Assembly: GCA_016200765.1 (NCBI GenBank)
Contig: JACQEC010000203.1
Location: 1 to 6,224, forward strand
DNA: 6,224 bases
Direction: 5' to 3'
DNA from: Chloroflexota bacterium
GTDB taxonomy: Bacteria > Chloroflexota > Anaerolineae > JACRMK01
Shown here: positions 5,168 to 6,224 of the stretch, piece by piece
How the letters are laid out: the number at the start of each line of letters is the position of its first letter
How positions within the stretch are numbered: the stretch's first letter is position 1
Program-made: the position numbers and the translations under genes
Notes under the pieces: generated by a model
What the model was told of the DNA's origin: nothing
The model's input: only the letters and a program-made list of their open reading frames with translations
The model's database searches: none

Positions 5168-5177
5168 AGGACTTTTC
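5158..5177. repeat. Perfect dyad overlapping the -35 box
   Basis: GAAAAGTC (5158-5165) and GACTTTTC (5170-5177) are exact inverted repeats around AAAG. A second, overlapping dyad CTTTG/CAAAG spans 5154-5169. The site covers the TTGACT box, so it could be a repressor operator. Equally it could be a weak hairpin ending the upstream cupin transcript, although its arms are AT-rich and it is not followed by a U-tract. Confidence 0.5.
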
Positions 5178-5212
5178 GGGTTATGGTCGGGGCGGGGATT
5201 GCCGGGCAGGCG

Positions 5213-5884
5213 CTATTCGGGTGTTTGCGCGGAGATGCGGCTGATCAGGAGGGCGCTGGCGCGCGCGCCGGCGCTCAAGCGGTGGCGCTGGTCGTGTGGC
5301 ACCACCGCGAGGTCGCCGCTTTCAAGCTCGAGCGTGTCGCTTCCGACCTCAAGGCGCAGTGGCCCCTGATGCGCCAGCACCATCTCGTCGTCCGCCGGAT
5401 GCTCGTGCCACGGCTGTGCGCCCTCGCAGGTCACCGCGCGCGCGGCGAAGTCGTCAAACATTGCCACGTCCTCGATCTGCCACGCGCGGCGGCGCTCCGA
5501 ACGCTCGCGGAGTTTGACCTTGCCGGGCAGTTGACTGTGGCGCGGCAGGGTGTTGCGGTCGCCGTTGCGCGGGAAGGCGTGATACTTCAGGAAGAAGAGC
5601 ACCTGCGACGGCTCGGCGGCGCTGGGGCAGTGCGCGACGTTGGCCGGCGCGAAGATCAACTCGCCCGCGTTGAGCACGGCGCTGCCAATCTCCGTCTCCA
5701 ACAGCATACTGCCCGAATGGACGTAGAAAATCTCGTCCATCTGTTCGTGCCGATGCCATTGGAACTTACCGGCGCAGATAATGAGATTGACCGCCATGTC
5801 GTTGACCGTCACGAGATTGATGGGGATGAAGGGCTGTGCCAGACGCGCCGCCGCCTGCGCGATGACCACCTTGGATAGAGCCAT
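5213..5884 (-). CDS. Two-domain cupin (bicupin) protein
   Basis: The 223-residue protein has two cupin beta-barrels. Domain 1 (about 30-103) has the metal-binding pattern WHRHEQMDEIFYVHSG (H44, H46, E51) and the second motif GELIFAPANVAH (H85). Domain 2 (about 145-215) repeats it: WHEHPADDEMVLAHQG (H160, H162, E167) and GDLAVVPHDQRH (H201). Both metal sites appear complete, which is notable because one is often degenerate in bicupins. No signal peptide is visible, so it is probably cytosolic. Cupins include dioxygenases, isomerases and small-molecule sensors, and nothing here fixes the substrate. The ATG at 5884 lies 4 nt after the stop of the methyltransferase gene, so the two are almost certainly co-transcribed and may act in the same small-molecule pathway. 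The Shine-Dalgarno is weak (GAAAGAG), consistent with translational coupling. Confidence 0.85.
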   Translation of the reverse strand: MALSKVVIAQAAARLAQPFIPINLVTVNDMAVNLIICAGKFQWHRHEQMDEIFYVHSGSMLLETEIGSAVLNAGELIFAPANVAHCPSAAEPSQVLFFLKYHAFPRNGDRNTLPRHSQLPGKVKLRERSERRRAWQIEDVAMFDDFAARAVTCEGAQPWHEHPADDEMVLAHQGPLRLEVGSDTLELESGDLAVVPHDQRHRLSAGARASALLISRISAQTPE

Positions 5885-5888
5885 CGCG

Positions 5889-6224
5889 TTACTCTTTCAC
5901 CGCCGCAATCACCATCTCGGTCAGGTGAAAGTTGAGGATACCGCCGATGACCTGTGGGCGGATGGTGGCCGCCGCCTCCGGCGTCTGCAGCATCGCGCGC
6001 AGTTCCTCGATCACGGCGGGCGGCGTGCTGGAACGTTTCACCCAGTCCTCAAACGGCGTCGGCTTATCCAGCGTCTCGGTTGCGGGCTGGCGCAAACCGG
6101 CTCCGGCGAACATCGCCAACAACTCGTCGAGCGCATAGCACAGGTGGTGCGACGGGTCGCGCGTCCGCTCGTAGTGGTTCACGAAGTCAGCCAGCCGCCG
6201 GTCGTTCGGCACGACGTTATCCAC
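5889..6224 (-). CDS. Class I SAM-dependent methyltransferase, C-terminal part (cut by window edge)
   Basis: The visible 111-112 codons match the C-terminal third of UbiE/Methyltransf_11-like enzymes: an acidic strand end DNVVPND, the signature FVNHYERTRDPSHH with RDPSH, a helix ELLAMFAGAGL, the stretch FEDWVKRSSTPP, and a final strand EMVIAAVKE. The SAM-binding Gly-rich motif would lie upstream, outside the window. The GTG at 6224-6222 is most likely an internal valine (the family has VVDN at this place), not the start. The substrate cannot be told from this part. The gene ends 4 nt before the bicupin gene, forming an operon with it. Confidence 0.8.
   Translation of the reverse strand: MDNVVPNDRRLADFVNHYERTRDPSHHLCYALDELLAMFAGAGLRQPATETLDKPTPFEDWVKRSSTPPAVIEELRAMLQTPEAAATIRPQVIGGILNFHLTEMVIAAVKE

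Noticed and set aside
5156..5878. Plus-strand open frame of 240 codons opposite the bicupin gene
   Set aside because: The opposite strand carries both cupin metal-binding motifs, while this frame shows no family pattern.

Overview
The window is a GC-rich bacterial chromosomal segment carrying mostly core genes, nearly all on the minus strand. The gene set (a YacL-type PIN-TRAM protein, then cysS, then rlmB, followed by a tRNA-tuf operon) recalls the Gram-positive yacL...cysS...rlmB...secE-nusG neighbourhood. Together with the protein style and the short GTGACGA-type repeats it suggests a deep-branching, possibly Chloroflexota-like bacterium. That taxonomic guess is inference only; no marker in the window proves it.

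Layout, from high to low coordinates, following minus-strand transcription. 6224-5889: C-terminal part of a class I SAM-dependent methyltransferase, cut by the window edge. 5884-5213: a two-domain cupin only 4 nt downstream of it. 5212-4832: about 380 nt with no gene, holding a sigma70-type promoter under a perfect dyad and then a long, GC-rich leader that can fold in more than one way. 4831-3725: a membrane-anchored PIN-TRAM protein (YacL family) with a GTG start and a near-ideal Shine-Dalgarno. 3724-3597: a spacer holding an inverted pair of degenerate heptanucleotide arrays. 3596-2192: cysS. 2207-1443: rlmB. The last two read as one 717-codon ORF, but this is best explained as a frameshift in the 3' part of cysS: the missing CysRS C-terminus is present in another frame and ends in its own TAG just after the rlmB start.

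On the plus strand, 1176-1430 encodes a small orphan HicB-like protein. It is divergent from the tRNA operon and convergent with rlmB. The last unit (minus strand, 1077 to 1) has a textbook promoter (TTGACG-N17-TATAAT) and then tRNA-Thr(TGT), tRNA-Tyr(GTA), tRNA-Thr(GGT) and tuf (EF-Tu, cut at its C-terminal side by the window edge). It resembles the enterobacterial thrU-tyrU-glyT-thrT-tufB operon without the tRNA-Gly gene.

Functionally this is a translation-centred region: elongation factor Tu, three tRNAs, cysteinyl-tRNA synthetase and a 23S rRNA 2'-O-methyltransferase. The methyltransferase/bicupin pair has no obvious link to it. The most interesting points are the apparent cysS-rlmB fusion caused by a frameshift, the non-canonical KMSKS loop (EMHRS) in the same CysRS, the long structured leader of the PIN-TRAM gene, and the inverted heptamer-repeat element. 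I found no CRISPR array, transposase or phage genes.
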